Assembly: GCF_963677075.1 (NCBI RefSeq)
Contig: NZ_OY781873.1
Location: forward strand, 744,001 to 808,000
Source: an uncultured Sphaerochaeta sp.
GTDB taxonomy: Bacteria > Spirochaetota > Spirochaetia > Sphaerochaetales > Sphaerochaetaceae
DNA: 64,000 bases
Direction of reading: 5' to 3'
Part shown: in pieces, positions 7,652 through 16,661 of the stretch
Layout of the letters: each line of letters begins with the position of its first letter
Position numbering within the stretch: the stretch's first letter is position 1
Position numbers and translations under genes: made by a program
The notes under the pieces: generated by a model
The model's input: only the letters and a program-made list of their open reading frames with translations
Database searches by the model: none
What the model was told of the DNA's origin: nothing

Positions 7652-9025
7652 ATGTACAAGGAAGACCAGAGAGAAAGGAAGAATAGCCAGCAAATACTGT
7701 TGGATGACCGAAGAGTGATTCGTCTTCTTTCCAAGCTATCCCTGCCAGCTATGATCGGGCTCCTGGTGAATACCCTCTACACGATGGTTGATATGTTGTT
7801 CGTCGGTCGGTCGGTCGGCCCTGTAGGTCTTGCTGCTCTTGGGATTTCCATGGGTGGTTACCTGATACTTACGGCAACAGCACTGATGATGGGCATTGGG
7901 GGAGCTTCCCTGGTTTCCCGGCAGCTAGGAGCGGGAGAGAAAGAGGCGGCAGGAAAAACTGCCTTCGTCAGTGTGGGCGGTATGCTCCTTATCTCAGCTA
8001 CTCTTGGTGTGATGGGCCTGCTGTTTTTCCCACAGCTTGCATCCATGCTAGGCTCTGATGCTGAGACCTACCCGTTGGTGCGAAGCTACCTGGGAGTTTT
8101 GCTTGCCGGATCTCCACTCTTCACCCTCTCCACCGTTCTGAATGCACTTTTGCGTTCCCAAGGAAAAGTAAAAGCATCGATGGTCGCCAGCATCATCGGA
8201 AATGGGTGCAATATCCTACTTGATTTCCTGCTGATCATTATCCTTGATTGGGGAGTGATGGGGGCTGCTGTTGCAACCGTGGTTGGCCAATCATCCTCAG
8301 CTCTGTTTGCCTTTTACATCCTCTCCTCTCGTCGTTCTGCATTCTCTATCAGTAAGGGGGAAGGTGCTCCATTCTTTCTGTTGTTTGGTCGGATTATCTC
8401 CCTTGGATCCCCCACGCTGGTGAGACAGCTTGGTACCAGTGTAGTGATCATCGTAGTCAACCGAAGCCTGCTTCTCTATGGTGATACCCTTGCCATTGCT
8501 GCCTATGGGATCATCTGGACACTGTTGATGTTTTTCAATATGCCGATTTCAGGTATTGTTCAGGGATTTCAGCCAATCGTTGGCTATCACGCCGGAGCAA
8601 AGCGGAATGAGGAGGTCTCGCGTGTACTTAAAGCCTCTCTTCTTGTTACCTTTCTCATTGGATGTTTCTTCCTGCTTCTTGTTACGCTGTTTCCAGTCAC
8701 GTTCCTTCGTCTTTTTACCAAGGATGAACGATTACTGGAAAGGGCAGTTCCTGCAGCCAGGTTATTGTTGGCCAGTTTACCGCTCTTGGGGATACAGAGC
8801 GTAGGGACAGCCTTTTTTCAGGCAATAGGCAAGGCATTGCCAGCCCTCTTGCTCTGGGTAGGGAGGCAGTTTGTTCTCTTGGTTCCCCTGATCTTGCTGC
8901 TTGGAAACTACCTCGGTGCACACGGGATCTATCTTGCCTTCCCCATTACCAACTTTCTCTCTGCTCTGTTTAATCTGTATTTGGTCTTTCGCCATCTCCA
9001 TCAGGGAGCATACAGTACCACGTAA
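7652..9025 (+). CDS. MATE-family efflux transporter (second copy)
   Basis: About 457 residues with about twelve membrane helices. The N-terminal region LSKLSLPAMIGLLVNTLYTMVDMLFVGRSVGPVGLAALGIS and the internal YGIIWTLLMFFNMPISGIVQGFQPIVGYHAGA are MATE hallmarks. It is only distantly similar to the MATE protein at 2393-3748, so this is not a recent duplication. The ATG at 7652 follows GGGGAG at an ideal distance; an earlier in-frame ATG at 7589 would add 21 residues and lacks a ribosome-binding site. A promoter-terminator cassette sits in the upstream gap. Substrate unknown. Confidence 0.92.
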   Translation: MYKEDQRERKNSQQILLDDRRVIRLLSKLSLPAMIGLLVNTLYTMVDMLFVGRSVGPVGLAALGISMGGYLILTATALMMGIGGASLVSRQLGAGEKEAAGKTAFVSVGGMLLISATLGVMGLLFFPQLASMLGSDAETYPLVRSYLGVLLAGSPLFTLSTVLNALLRSQGKVKASMVASIIGNGCNILLDFLLIIILDWGVMGAAVATVVGQSSSALFAFYILSSRRSAFSISKGEGAPFFLLFGRIISLGSPTLVRQLGTSVVIIVVNRSLLLYGDTLAIAAYGIIWTLLMFFNMPISGIVQGFQPIVGYHAGAKRNEEVSRVLKASLLVTFLIGCFFLLLVTLFPVTFLRLFTKDERLLERAVPAARLLLASLPLLGIQSVGTAFFQAIGKALPALLLWVGRQFVLLVPLILLLGNYLGAHGIYLAFPITNFLSALFNLYLVFRHLHQGAYSTT

Positions 9026-9099
9026 GAAAGTAGGCCATGATGCTTGCACCATCTAGACAAAATTTTTATACTGCCTAAAATTTTTCTTAAGGAGTGCCG

Positions 9100-10251
9100 A
9101 TGCACAACCGTTGGATTGTCCTGATTGCCGGACTGATCATGCAAACCATATTGGGGGGAATCTATGCTTGGAGTACCCTTACCTCATGGCTTGCAGAGAG
9201 TTATGGTATCAGCAACGGCGAGAGTGGGTTTGTATTCGGTTTGAGCATTGCTGTCTTTACATTGGTCATGGTGTACTCCGGGCACCTGTTGGCCAGGAAA
9301 GGCCCAAGAATCCCAGCCATCATTGGTGCACTCCTCTATATGGCAGGGTATTCCCTGGCATCCTGTTCCCATGGTTCCTTTCCCCTCTTATTGCTTGCGG
9401 TAGGAGTTGTTGCAGGGTCTGGGATTGGCTTTGCCTATGTTGTCCCTCTGTCGGTTGGGATGCAGTGGTTCCCTCGCCAAAAGGGATTGATCACCGGACT
9501 CTCTGTTGGAGGGTTTGGAGGAGGGGCCATCATTCTTTCTTCCATCATTGAGGCAGGTAAGCTCTCCGGTCTTTCCCTGGATCGTTTCTTCCTCTTCTAT
9601 AGTCTTGTCAGTGGATCGCTGCTCTTCCTTGCCGCGCTGTTGCTCTCTTCCCCCCCCGCAACCACAGGAAAGAAGTCAGGGGAGATGCAAGTGCATCAAG
9701 TCCATTCTGAGAAGCCTATGGTGCTCAGCATCCTCGGGATGTTTAGTGGAACCTTCGCTGGACTGCTGCTTGTAGGCAACCTTGCTCCCTATGCTCTCTC
9801 CAAGGGTCTTGCTGAGGAGATGACCGTGCTTTCGGTTGTCCTGTTCTCGCTTGGGAACCTGAGCGGTAGGATTATTTGGGGGCATATCTTTGACAGGACG
9901 GGCTATCGTGTTATTCCTTGGTCACTCCTGCTCGCTTCGCTCTTCTATGTACTGGTACGAGTTGCATCGGGTGGCTTTATGTTTCTGGCAAGTGTACTTG
10001 TTCTGGGCTTTTTGTTTGGCTCACAGTTTGTGCTGTATGCAGGGTATCTCTCCAAGACCTATGGGGTAACATCGTTTTCCAAGCGATATCCCCTGGTTTT
10101 CCTCTCCTACGGACTTGCCGGTATCATTGCCCCTGGTATTGGTGGTTGGATTGCTGATACCACTGGTTCCTACAATACGGCGATCATGCTCTGTTTGGTG
10201 CTGTTGTCTGTCTCTGGGCTGGTACTGATTACTGCGAACAGGAAGCGCTAA
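9100..10251 (+). CDS. MFS transporter, oxalate/formate antiporter (OFA)-like
   Basis: 383 residues, 12 predicted membrane helices. The start MHNRWIVLIAGLIMQTILGGIYAWSTLTSWL, with GFVFGLSIAVFTLVMVYSGHLLARKGPR after it, is typical of the OFA subfamily, which carries small carboxylates. The cytoplasmic signature between helices 2 and 3 is present, and a second similar motif (GRIIWGHIFDRTGYR) follows in the second half. The ATG at 9100 is preceded by TAAGGAG; a GTG inside that ribosome-binding site is not the start. The 3' end overlaps the convergent phosphodiester glycosidase gene by 23 bp. The actual anion is not determinable. Confidence 0.87.
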   Translation: MHNRWIVLIAGLIMQTILGGIYAWSTLTSWLAESYGISNGESGFVFGLSIAVFTLVMVYSGHLLARKGPRIPAIIGALLYMAGYSLASCSHGSFPLLLLAVGVVAGSGIGFAYVVPLSVGMQWFPRQKGLITGLSVGGFGGGAIILSSIIEAGKLSGLSLDRFFLFYSLVSGSLLFLAALLLSSPPATTGKKSGEMQVHQVHSEKPMVLSILGMFSGTFAGLLLVGNLAPYALSKGLAEEMTVLSVVLFSLGNLSGRIIWGHIFDRTGYRVIPWSLLLASLFYVLVRVASGGFMFLASVLVLGFLFGSQFVLYAGYLSKTYGVTSFSKRYPLVFLSYGLAGIIAPGIGGWIADTTGSYNTAIMLCLVLLSVSGLVLITANRKR

Positions 10252-11581
10252 AAACCAGAGCAAGGGGGACAGGGCGCTCGGCTTCGCTGTTGTCCTCATA
10301 TCGATCGGCAATCTTCAGGTATCTTTTTCCTTCATAGATAATCTGTGACGACCCTCCACCATCAAGGTTGATGATCTCCTGGTAGTGTTGTCGGTCACAA
10401 AACTGTGCCAACTCGAGCAAGGAAGCCCCTGAGCTCTCCTTTCCCCTCTGGTAATTTCGCTTGCTAGCTCCTTCAGCCCACACCAGTACGGGCTTTCCCT
10501 CTCTATTTGTTCCCAGTGCGATACGAGCAGCCCGAGCTGATGAGAACGGTAGTGGATAGACGGTCGGTGGAAATGAAGTCTCAGCAACGAGTGGATTAAA
10601 AAAAGGACAGCAGAGCGTGTCGACCATGCTTGATCCCCTCATCATGGGTGGTCCTACTTGTATACCGAACTGGTACGCCTCCAATCCAAGATACCGGACA
10701 GAGGGCTCATGAATTGCGATATTTCCACGCAAGCTGAGGACAAAACCAGCCATTGGCACTCTCGTATTTCCTCCCTGCTTCACCGCTACAACCTTATTAC
10801 CGGTAATGACAATATCGGTACCACCACTACTTGGTGTGATACAGGTTTCGGGGCGGAAGTAAAAGATTGCATTTCTTTCATGTCGGTACTGCACAGTGTC
10901 GATTTCCACCACCAAATCAGTCAGTTCAACCTGTGTCGTATGGCTGGTCCCTGCTCTATCCACCAAGAGGCAAGGCCGATGGTTCAGTGGTGGATTGAGT
11001 ACCACTCCATCCTTGAGCGCGAGACCGTGAGGGGTCCCAAGTTCACAGAACGGGGAGTCGAGGTCTGTGGGATCCATCAGGAAGAAATGGGAGTTTACGA
11101 CAAGGGGAGAGTCAAGGGAAGAGGGGAATCCTACCTTCCCATCAATGGGGATGAAGGTAATCTCATCCTTTTTACCCGAAACCATCTCAAGGTGATGCTC
11201 TGTCTCCAGCTGGTTAAGGAACAGCCTGGCAGAAGTATCCTTGCTTATCCATGCTCCATCCCTGTAGAGACTACCCTCATCTGCAAGCTTCTGGAGCTGC
11301 ACTTTGGCGGTGATGTTCCTGGAGAAAAACCACGTATCTTCACTATGAGGAGAAAAAGGAAGATCGATATTCTCTGGTACATGGAAGAAGACCAGTCTGC
11401 CATAGGCAGAGGGGTCTTTCTCCACGATGTTGAGCCGGTAAAGCCTTGCAATCTCCCTGATTGATCCTGCATCGAAACCCGGAGAGGCGAATTGCAGGTT
11501 TTTCCATGCAAACGCTTCTACTACCTGGAAACGTTGAATTTCCTTGTTTTGATGGGTCTCAGTAATGATGGTGTTTCTCAT
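10229..11581 (-). CDS. Phosphodiester glycosidase (NAGPA-domain) family protein
   Basis: 450 residues. The C-terminal half carries the NAGPA signature: FSSARAARIALGTNREGKPVLVWAEG, then LLELAQFCDRQ and INLDGGGSSQI. The family cleaves phosphodiester-linked sugars (the uncovering enzyme of animals is the prototype), exposing phosphate from GlcNAc-1-phosphodiesters. No signal peptide is evident. It is the last gene of an operon with two ABC permeases and a sugar-binding protein, one base after the permease stop, so it probably acts on the imported glycan or glycerophospho-sugar. The N-terminal 170 residues show no motif that I know. Substrate is inferred only from context. Confidence 0.8.
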   Translation of the reverse strand: MRNTIITETHQNKEIQRFQVVEAFAWKNLQFASPGFDAGSIREIARLYRLNIVEKDPSAYGRLVFFHVPENIDLPFSPHSEDTWFFSRNITAKVQLQKLADEGSLYRDGAWISKDTSARLFLNQLETEHHLEMVSGKKDEITFIPIDGKVGFPSSLDSPLVVNSHFFLMDPTDLDSPFCELGTPHGLALKDGVVLNPPLNHRPCLLVDRAGTSHTTQVELTDLVVEIDTVQYRHERNAIFYFRPETCITPSSGGTDIVITGNKVVAVKQGGNTRVPMAGFVLSLRGNIAIHEPSVRYLGLEAYQFGIQVGPPMMRGSSMVDTLCCPFFNPLVAETSFPPTVYPLPFSSARAARIALGTNREGKPVLVWAEGASKRNYQRGKESSGASLLELAQFCDRQHYQEIINLDGGGSSQIIYEGKRYLKIADRYEDNSEAERPVPLALVFSASCSQ

Positions 11582-11582
11582 G

Positions 11583-12434
11583 CTACCCCTTGATGCCTGA
11601 GTTCATGGTGCTCTCGATGATGTACCGTTGGCTGAACGCAAAGATGATGAGCAGGGGAAGAACGGAGAGTACACTTCCAGCTAAAAGTAGGTTCCATTTG
11701 ACACCATACTGGTTCTGGAACTGGGAGAGGGCAATGGTCACAGTATAGAGTTTCCTGCTCGAGATATAGAGCATGGGGCGTAGCAAATCGTTCCAGTTGT
11801 TCATGAATGCGATGATGAAGAGGGTGGCGATAGGACTGGAGGCTTGGGGTAGGTAGATGCGTGCAAACATCTGGTAGGCATTCACCCCATCTATGATCCC
11901 TGCATCAAAGAGCGGGCGGGGTACTTGGGCAAAGAATTCCTTGAGCATAAAGGTCCCAAAGGCTCCAGCAAGGAAAGAGGGTACGATCAAGGGGAGATAG
12001 GTGTCCATCCAGTTGAGTTTGAGAAAGAGATAATACTCGGGGATAATGGTCACCTGAACGGGGATCATGAGCGTAAAGATCAAGAGGGAGAAAATGAGAT
12101 TCTTTCCCTTGAATTGCATGGTTGATAGCGCGAATCCTGCAAGTGAACAGACCAGGATCTGTCCAAATGCTGCCAATGCATAAACCCAAAGACTGTTGAT
12201 GGTGTATCTACCGAAGTTGTACTGGGTGAAGACTTCCTGGTAATTATCGAACACCTGGTCGGTGAAGAGAAGGTCGGGGATGAACTTCGGGGGTACAGAG
12301 AAGATGTTCTTCTCCGACATGAATGAGTTGGAGACCATCCAGAGGAAGGGAAAGATATAGAGAATCGCAACAACGGCAATCAGGAGGAGACGATATCGGT
12401 CTGCGTTTTTCTGTTTCATCGTCTTTCTCCTCAA
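11583..12434 (-). CDS. Sugar ABC transporter permease, MalG/UgpE type
   Basis: 283 residues with six membrane helices. The EAA loop that contacts the ATPase is visible as PLFDAGIIDGVNAYQMFARIYLPQASSPIATLF, and the C-terminus GIKG after SQRYIIESTMN is typical of MalG-like subunits. It overlaps the upstream permease by 4 bp (ATGA) and is followed after one base by the glycosidase gene. It acts in the cytoplasmic membrane with the partner permease at 12431-13321. No ATPase gene is in the operon, so a shared MsmK-type ATPase encoded elsewhere is implied. Confidence 0.95.
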   Translation of the reverse strand: MRRKTMKQKNADRYRLLLIAVVAILYIFPFLWMVSNSFMSEKNIFSVPPKFIPDLLFTDQVFDNYQEVFTQYNFGRYTINSLWVYALAAFGQILVCSLAGFALSTMQFKGKNLIFSLLIFTLMIPVQVTIIPEYYLFLKLNWMDTYLPLIVPSFLAGAFGTFMLKEFFAQVPRPLFDAGIIDGVNAYQMFARIYLPQASSPIATLFIIAFMNNWNDLLRPMLYISSRKLYTVTIALSQFQNQYGVKWNLLLAGSVLSVLPLLIIFAFSQRYIIESTMNSGIKG

Positions 12435-13321
12435 TCCAAGTTCTGGACCAGATGCTTCTTGATGTAGAAGTTGAAAATGGTCATCAGTCCCACGAAGAGC
12501 AGGAGGATATAGGCTATCGCTGAAGCATAGCCTACCCGGTAGTAGACGAAAGCATTGAGGTAGACATCATAGACCAGGGTGTTGCTCGCGTTCTGTGGGC
12601 CTCCCTTGGTCATGGCATAGATCAGCTCGAAGTTCTTGAACGAGTCGATGATGGTGATGGTGAGTACGAAAAACAGGGTTGGCATCAGCATGGGTAGGGT
12701 AATCCTGAAGAAACTCTGGAATGCATTGGCCCCATCAACTCGTGCTGATTCCAGTGTATCCCTGTTGATACCCTGCAAACCTGCGAGGAAGATGATCATA
12801 TAATAGCCGCTCATCTTCCAGACTTGCACCGAAGCTACGGTGTTAAGCACAAGACGGGTATCCCCAAGCCAGTAGGGTGGGGTCAGCCCAATAGCCTCGA
12901 TAAGGTTGTTCACCAACCCATAGGTGGGGCCGAGCATCCAGTTCCAGATGATTCCCACTGCTACAGCAGAGGTTACCACGGGGAGGTAGATGGCTGAGCG
13001 GAAGAAGGAAATTCCCTTGATTCGGACATTTATTAGGACTGCAAGGGCGAGTCCTATCACGATGGATCCTGCCACGTATACCAGGGAGAACTGCAAGGTA
13101 TTGCGTACAATCAACAGGAAATCTTCACTGGTGAGGAGTTCCTGATAATTTCCGAGTTTGATGAATGCAGGGGAGCTCAAGAGATTCCAATCGGTAAAGC
13201 TGAGGTAGAGAGAAGAGACGATAGGGATGAGACGGAATACCAGAATGCCGATTACGGTGGGTATGATGAACACCCAGGGAGTGAGCTTGCTGTGCCATCG
13301 GTATGGGGGGTGGGTCATCAA
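12431..13321 (-). CDS. Sugar ABC transporter permease, MalF/UgpA type
   Basis: 296 residues, six helices. The EAA loop reads DTLESARVDGANAFQSFFRITLPMLMPTLFFV, and an aromatic motif (LYLSFTDWNLL) follows the first helix as is usual for MalF-like subunits. It pairs with the MalG-type permease downstream (4-bp overlap). The binding-protein gene lies 65 bp upstream, separated by a stem-loop. The ribosome-binding site AAGGAAA precedes the ATG at 13321. Confidence 0.95.
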   Translation of the reverse strand: MMTHPPYRWHSKLTPWVFIIPTVIGILVFRLIPIVSSLYLSFTDWNLLSSPAFIKLGNYQELLTSEDFLLIVRNTLQFSLVYVAGSIVIGLALAVLINVRIKGISFFRSAIYLPVVTSAVAVGIIWNWMLGPTYGLVNNLIEAIGLTPPYWLGDTRLVLNTVASVQVWKMSGYYMIIFLAGLQGINRDTLESARVDGANAFQSFFRITLPMLMPTLFFVLTITIIDSFKNFELIYAMTKGGPQNASNTLVYDVYLNAFVYYRVGYASAIAYILLLFVGLMTIFNFYIKKHLVQNLD

Positions 13322-13343
13322 TTGGTTTCCTTACTAACAATGT

Positions 13344-13367
13344 GGTTGCCTGATCTTCCAGGCAACC
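13344..13367 (-). other. Intercistronic stem-loop between binding protein and permease
   Basis: GGTTGCCTG and CAGGCAACC form a perfect 9-bp stem with a 6-nt loop. No T-run follows, so it is not a full terminator. Such hairpins commonly stabilise the mRNA for the abundant binding protein or reduce expression of the permeases below it. Confidence 0.6.
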
Positions 13368-13386
13368 AACCTATAAAAATTGTAAT

Positions 13387-14703
13387 CTACTTGTAGTACC
13401 GCTTCAAGACGGAGTTGATGTTCTCAGTTCCCTTTGTAAATGCCTCGTCAAAGCTCATATGACTGTTGATGATGGCATCAATGGTACCGTTCAATCCAAG
13501 GGATTCTGAGCCGCCGTAGCCTCTCCATTCACTCCACCCCATGGTGTAGCTTGTGGTCATTGGACCGCTCGCCTGCTCTCTGAGGAGGTTCATCTCCTCG
13601 CCTGGCTGTTTGCTTGGATCGGCAAACAGGGGATCTTCTGCAAGTTTCTTTGCAGAGGGAATCTTTCCTGCCATGTAGACATCAAGGTTGATTCCTTCTC
13701 CTGCAACGTACTTGGCAAACTTCCAGGCCATTTCAGGATGCTCGGTGTTTGGTGCAAGAGCATAGCTGTCTGGCCATCCATAGGTTAGATTGCTTGGCCC
13801 CGCAGGTCCACTGGGAACCCGTGCAATGCCCCATCGCATGTCATCGCCTACATTCTTTCTGAGTGTATCGACAAACCAGGATCCATCAACCCACATCGCT
13901 GCTACTCCCTGGCTGAATACATCCTGCTGCTGGAAGCTGGTCATGTCCTTCTGGGGAGGGGCAACCTTGTCAACGAGAACAAGGTCAGTCAGCATCTTGA
14001 TGGCATCCATGGCATTCTTGTCAGGATTGAACTGCATGGTGTTCTTATCAATGAGTTTTCCATTGTTTGCATAGACCCAAGGCTCTATATGCGCATAGCG
14101 ACCATAGAACCAGTGTCCCCACTGGTCGGTTTTTCCGTCCCCGTTCTTGTCGATGGTGAGCTGCTTGGCTGCTTTCTTGAAGTCATCCCAGGTCCAGTCA
14201 TCACTCGGGTAGGCAACACCGGCTGCGTCGAATGCATCCTTATTGTAATAGAGCACTGTGGTGACCAATGCAAAGGGAATGGAGTAGTAACTTTCTGTGT
14301 TGCTGATCTCTTTACTGGTGTCGAATATGGATTGATAGAAGTTTGTGAAGGTGTCATCATTCTTGATAAAGGAATCAAGATTGTACAAAAGACCGGCCTT
14401 CGCCCACTCCTCAATATAACCAGAGCTCATGGTAAAGACATCAGGGAGTTTGTTCTGGTTGGCCTGAATGCGGATCTTGGTCCAATACTCCTTGGTTCCC
14501 ACTATGGTGTTATTGATTGTAACCCCAGGGTTGGCCGCCTCGAAGGCGCTGATGATCTGCTCGTTCTGTTCAAGCAGCTCAGGATCCCATGTCCACCACT
14601 CCAATGTGATTTCTTCTGTTCCCGTCTTGGTTTCTGCTCCACCTGCTGCAAACAGGAGACCCAATGTAAGAAGGATTACCAGCGTCATCAGTAGTTTTTT
14701 CAT
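13387..14703 (-). CDS. Sugar ABC transporter substrate-binding protein (extracellular, family 1)
   Basis: 438 residues. The signal peptide (MKKLLMTLVILLTLGLLFAAGG) is followed by an acidic linker and a family-1 solute-binding fold: ITLEWWTWDPELLEQNEQIISAFEAANPGV, later AAMWVDGSWF and the C-terminal FTKGTENINSVL. It delivers a carbohydrate or glycerophospho-compound to the two downstream permeases. First gene of a four-gene operon ending in a phosphodiester glycosidase. Ribosome-binding site AAGGAGT precedes the ATG. A palindromic element at 14795-14808 upstream may be the operator. Specificity cannot be assigned. Confidence 0.93.
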   Translation of the reverse strand: MKKLLMTLVILLTLGLLFAAGGAETKTGTEEITLEWWTWDPELLEQNEQIISAFEAANPGVTINNTIVGTKEYWTKIRIQANQNKLPDVFTMSSGYIEEWAKAGLLYNLDSFIKNDDTFTNFYQSIFDTSKEISNTESYYSIPFALVTTVLYYNKDAFDAAGVAYPSDDWTWDDFKKAAKQLTIDKNGDGKTDQWGHWFYGRYAHIEPWVYANNGKLIDKNTMQFNPDKNAMDAIKMLTDLVLVDKVAPPQKDMTSFQQQDVFSQGVAAMWVDGSWFVDTLRKNVGDDMRWGIARVPSGPAGPSNLTYGWPDSYALAPNTEHPEMAWKFAKYVAGEGINLDVYMAGKIPSAKKLAEDPLFADPSKQPGEEMNLLREQASGPMTTSYTMGWSEWRGYGGSESLGLNGTIDAIINSHMSFDEAFTKGTENINSVLKRYYK

Positions 14704-14794
14704 CTCGACACTCCTTTTTCTGTAAACGAATTCCTAAGCAACCTTGCTTCCAGGATAGCAGGGGATGTATTGGGTCTCTCATTCCATCCTGTGT

Positions 14795-14808
14795 TGCAAT
14801 TGGTTGCA
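14795..14808. promoter_or_regulatory. Inverted repeat upstream of the sugar ABC operon, possible operator
   Basis: TGCAA and TTGCA flank a 4-bp centre, about 92 bp before the binding-protein start codon. No regulator gene is adjacent, so the regulator would be encoded elsewhere. Short inverted repeats like this can occur by chance. Confidence 0.3.
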
Positions 14809-14880
14809 TTTTACCATTATATTTTTAGAAAGGCAATCGAGAAACAGTGGGGCTGAAAGGGTTTTTTACTCCGGGAAGAT

Positions 14881-14908
14881 ACAACAAACCCGCCTCTTAT
14901 GAGACGGG
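14881..14908 (-). terminator. Terminator downstream of tRNA-Ala
   Basis: CCCGTCTC pairs with GAGGCGGG (one G-T wobble) around the loop ATAA, followed by TTTGTTGT on the minus strand. It starts about 10 nt after the tRNA 3' end, as expected for a tRNA terminator. Confidence 0.65.
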
Positions 14909-14917
14909 TCTGTATGC

Positions 14918-14990
14918 TGGAGCCAAAGGGACTCGAACCCTCTACCTACTGATTGCGAACCAGTCGCTCTACCAGATGAGCTATGGCCCC
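14918..14990 (-). tRNA. tRNA-Ala (anticodon CGC)
   Basis: A 73-nt cloverleaf. The acceptor arm begins GGGGCCA and ends TGGCTCC plus discriminator A, and contains the G3:U70 wobble that defines alanine tRNAs. The anticodon stem ACTGG/TCAGT encloses loop TTCGCAA, giving anticodon CGC for codon GCG. The T-arm carries GGTTCGAGTCC. The 3' CCA is not encoded (GCA follows A73), so it must be added enzymatically. It lies about 40 bp downstream of pyrG on the same strand. Confidence 0.97.
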
Positions 14991-15030
14991 CTGAACGCAT
15001 ACACAAAATTATCGCAGAGAAGGCAAACTG

Positions 15031-16635
15031 TCAACTCTGCTGTCCGAGGGATGCGGCTATGAAGCCACTGAAAAGCGGATGTGGACGGTTTGGCCGGCTC
15101 TTGAACTCGGGGTGATATTGCACTCCGATGAAGAATGGATGGGATGCAATCTCCACAGCCTCCACCAAGGTTTCGTCAGGACTGGTGCCACTGATGACCA
15201 GGCCTTTTTCCTGAAGGATATCCCTGAACTCGTTGTTGAACTCATAGCGGTGGCGGTGACGTTCTCCAATTTGCTCAGTCTGTTTGTACACATTGCTCAT
15301 GAGTGTATTCGGCCTCACCATGCAGGGGTAGGTGCCCAGGCGCATGGTACCTCCTTTGGGGATGTTACCCCGCTGGTCTGGCATCAGGGCGATAACCGGA
15401 TGCTTGGAATCGGGTGCAAATTCTGAGGAGTGTGCGTCGATGAACCCTACCACATGGCGGGCAAATTCTATGACGGCGATTTGCATCCCGAGACAGATTC
15501 CAAGGTAGGGGATTCTCTGTTCCCTGGCATACCGGGCTGCAAGTATTTTTCCTTCAATGCCCCGGTCTCCAAATCCTCCAGGAACGAGGATTCCATCTGC
15601 CTCACACAGGAGCTTTTCTACCGTATCCTTGGTCACCTCTTCACTGTCCACCCAGTCGATCTGGACTTCGGCCCCATGTTCCCACCCACCATGCTTGAGC
15701 GCTTCCATCACACTGAGGTAGGCGTCGTGCAACTGGATATATTTTCCCACCAAGGCGATGCGGACCTGTTTCTTTGCACCTTCGATGCGTTTAAGCATTG
15801 TCTTCCACTCAGAGAGGTCAGGCTCCCTGGTTTTCAGTTTCAGCTCCCTGCAGACAATCTCATCGAGTTTTTCGGCTCTCAGCATCATTGGAGCCTCATA
15901 GAGTACCGGTACCGTTTTGTTCTCGATGACACAGTCGCGCTTCACATTGCAGAACAGGGCAATCTTGTCCTTGATGCTCTCCTCCAACGGTTCGTCACTG
16001 CGGGTCACAATGATATCGGGGAAGATACCACTTGCCATCAACTCTTTCACCGAGTGCTGGGTTGGTTTGCTCTTGTGTTCAGCGCTGCTTTTCAGGTAGG
16101 GAACCAGTGTTACGTGGATGAAAATACAGTTGTCTTGTCCCACCTCGTGCCCTATCTGTCTGATGGCCTCCAGGAATGGTTGGCTCTCGATATCACCAGT
16201 GGTTCCCCCGATTTCGGTAATGATTACCTCTGCTTCGGTCTTCCTGTCCAGTGCATAGATTGCCTCTTTTATCTCCGTGGTTACATGGGGAATGATCTGG
16301 ACGGTGGATCCCAAGTAGGCTCCGCTGCGTTCCTTGCTCAGTACGTTCCAGTACACCCTTCCGCTGGTGAGGTTGCTGTACTTGTTCAGGTCCTCATCAA
16401 TGAATCTCTCGTAATGTCCAAGGTCGAGGTCGGTCTCTGAACCATCCTCGGTCACGAAGACCTCCCCATGTTGGTAAGGACTCATTGTTCCAGGGTCCAC
16501 GTTCATGTAGGGGTCGAGCTTCTGGGCTGCAATCTTCAGACCTCTTGCTTTTAAAAGTCTTCCCAGTGATGCTGCGGTAATGCCTTTCCCGAGGCCCGAA
16601 ACGACCCCGCCCGTCACAAAAATGTGTTTGGCCAT
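15031..16635 (-). CDS. pyrG: CTP synthase
   Basis: 534 residues, the standard length. The N-terminal synthetase domain begins [32 protein letters not shown], with [21 protein letters not shown] shortly after. The C-terminal glutaminase domain has the nucleophile in YLGICLGMQ and the catalytic His-Glu in [12 protein letters not shown]. It aminates UTP to CTP using glutamine and ATP. I chose the ATG at 16635 with AAGGAGA upstream; the longer in-frame start would overlap the ANTAR gene. It is the last protein gene of the ammonia-assimilation operon, 26 bp after the ANTAR gene, linking glutamine supply to a glutamine-consuming step. Confidence 0.98.
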   Translation of the reverse strand: MAKHIFVTGGVVSGLGKGITAASLGRLLKARGLKIAAQKLDPYMNVDPGTMSPYQHGEVFVTEDGSETDLDLGHYERFIDEDLNKYSNLTSGRVYWNVLSKERSGAYLGSTVQIIPHVTTEIKEAIYALDRKTEAEVIITEIGGTTGDIESQPFLEAIRQIGHEVGQDNCIFIHVTLVPYLKSSAEHKSKPTQHSVKELMASGIFPDIIVTRSDEPLEESIKDKIALFCNVKRDCVIENKTVPVLYEAPMMLRAEKLDEIVCRELKLKTREPDLSEWKTMLKRIEGAKKQVRIALVGKYIQLHDAYLSVMEALKHGGWEHGAEVQIDWVDSEEVTKDTVEKLLCEADGILVPGGFGDRGIEGKILAARYAREQRIPYLGICLGMQIAVIEFARHVVGFIDAHSSEFAPDSKHPVIALMPDQRGNIPKGGTMRLGTYPCMVRPNTLMSNVYKQTEQIGERHRHRYEFNNEFRDILQEKGLVISGTSPDETLVEAVEIASHPFFIGVQYHPEFKSRPNRPHPLFSGFIAASLGQQS

Positions 16636-16661
16636 ATGTATCATTCTCCTTGTCTCTTGTT

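Noticed and set aside
14918..14990. tRNA-Ala as a mobile-element attachment site
   Set aside because: No integrase gene and no duplicated tRNA 3' end were seen nearby; flanking genes are housekeeping.
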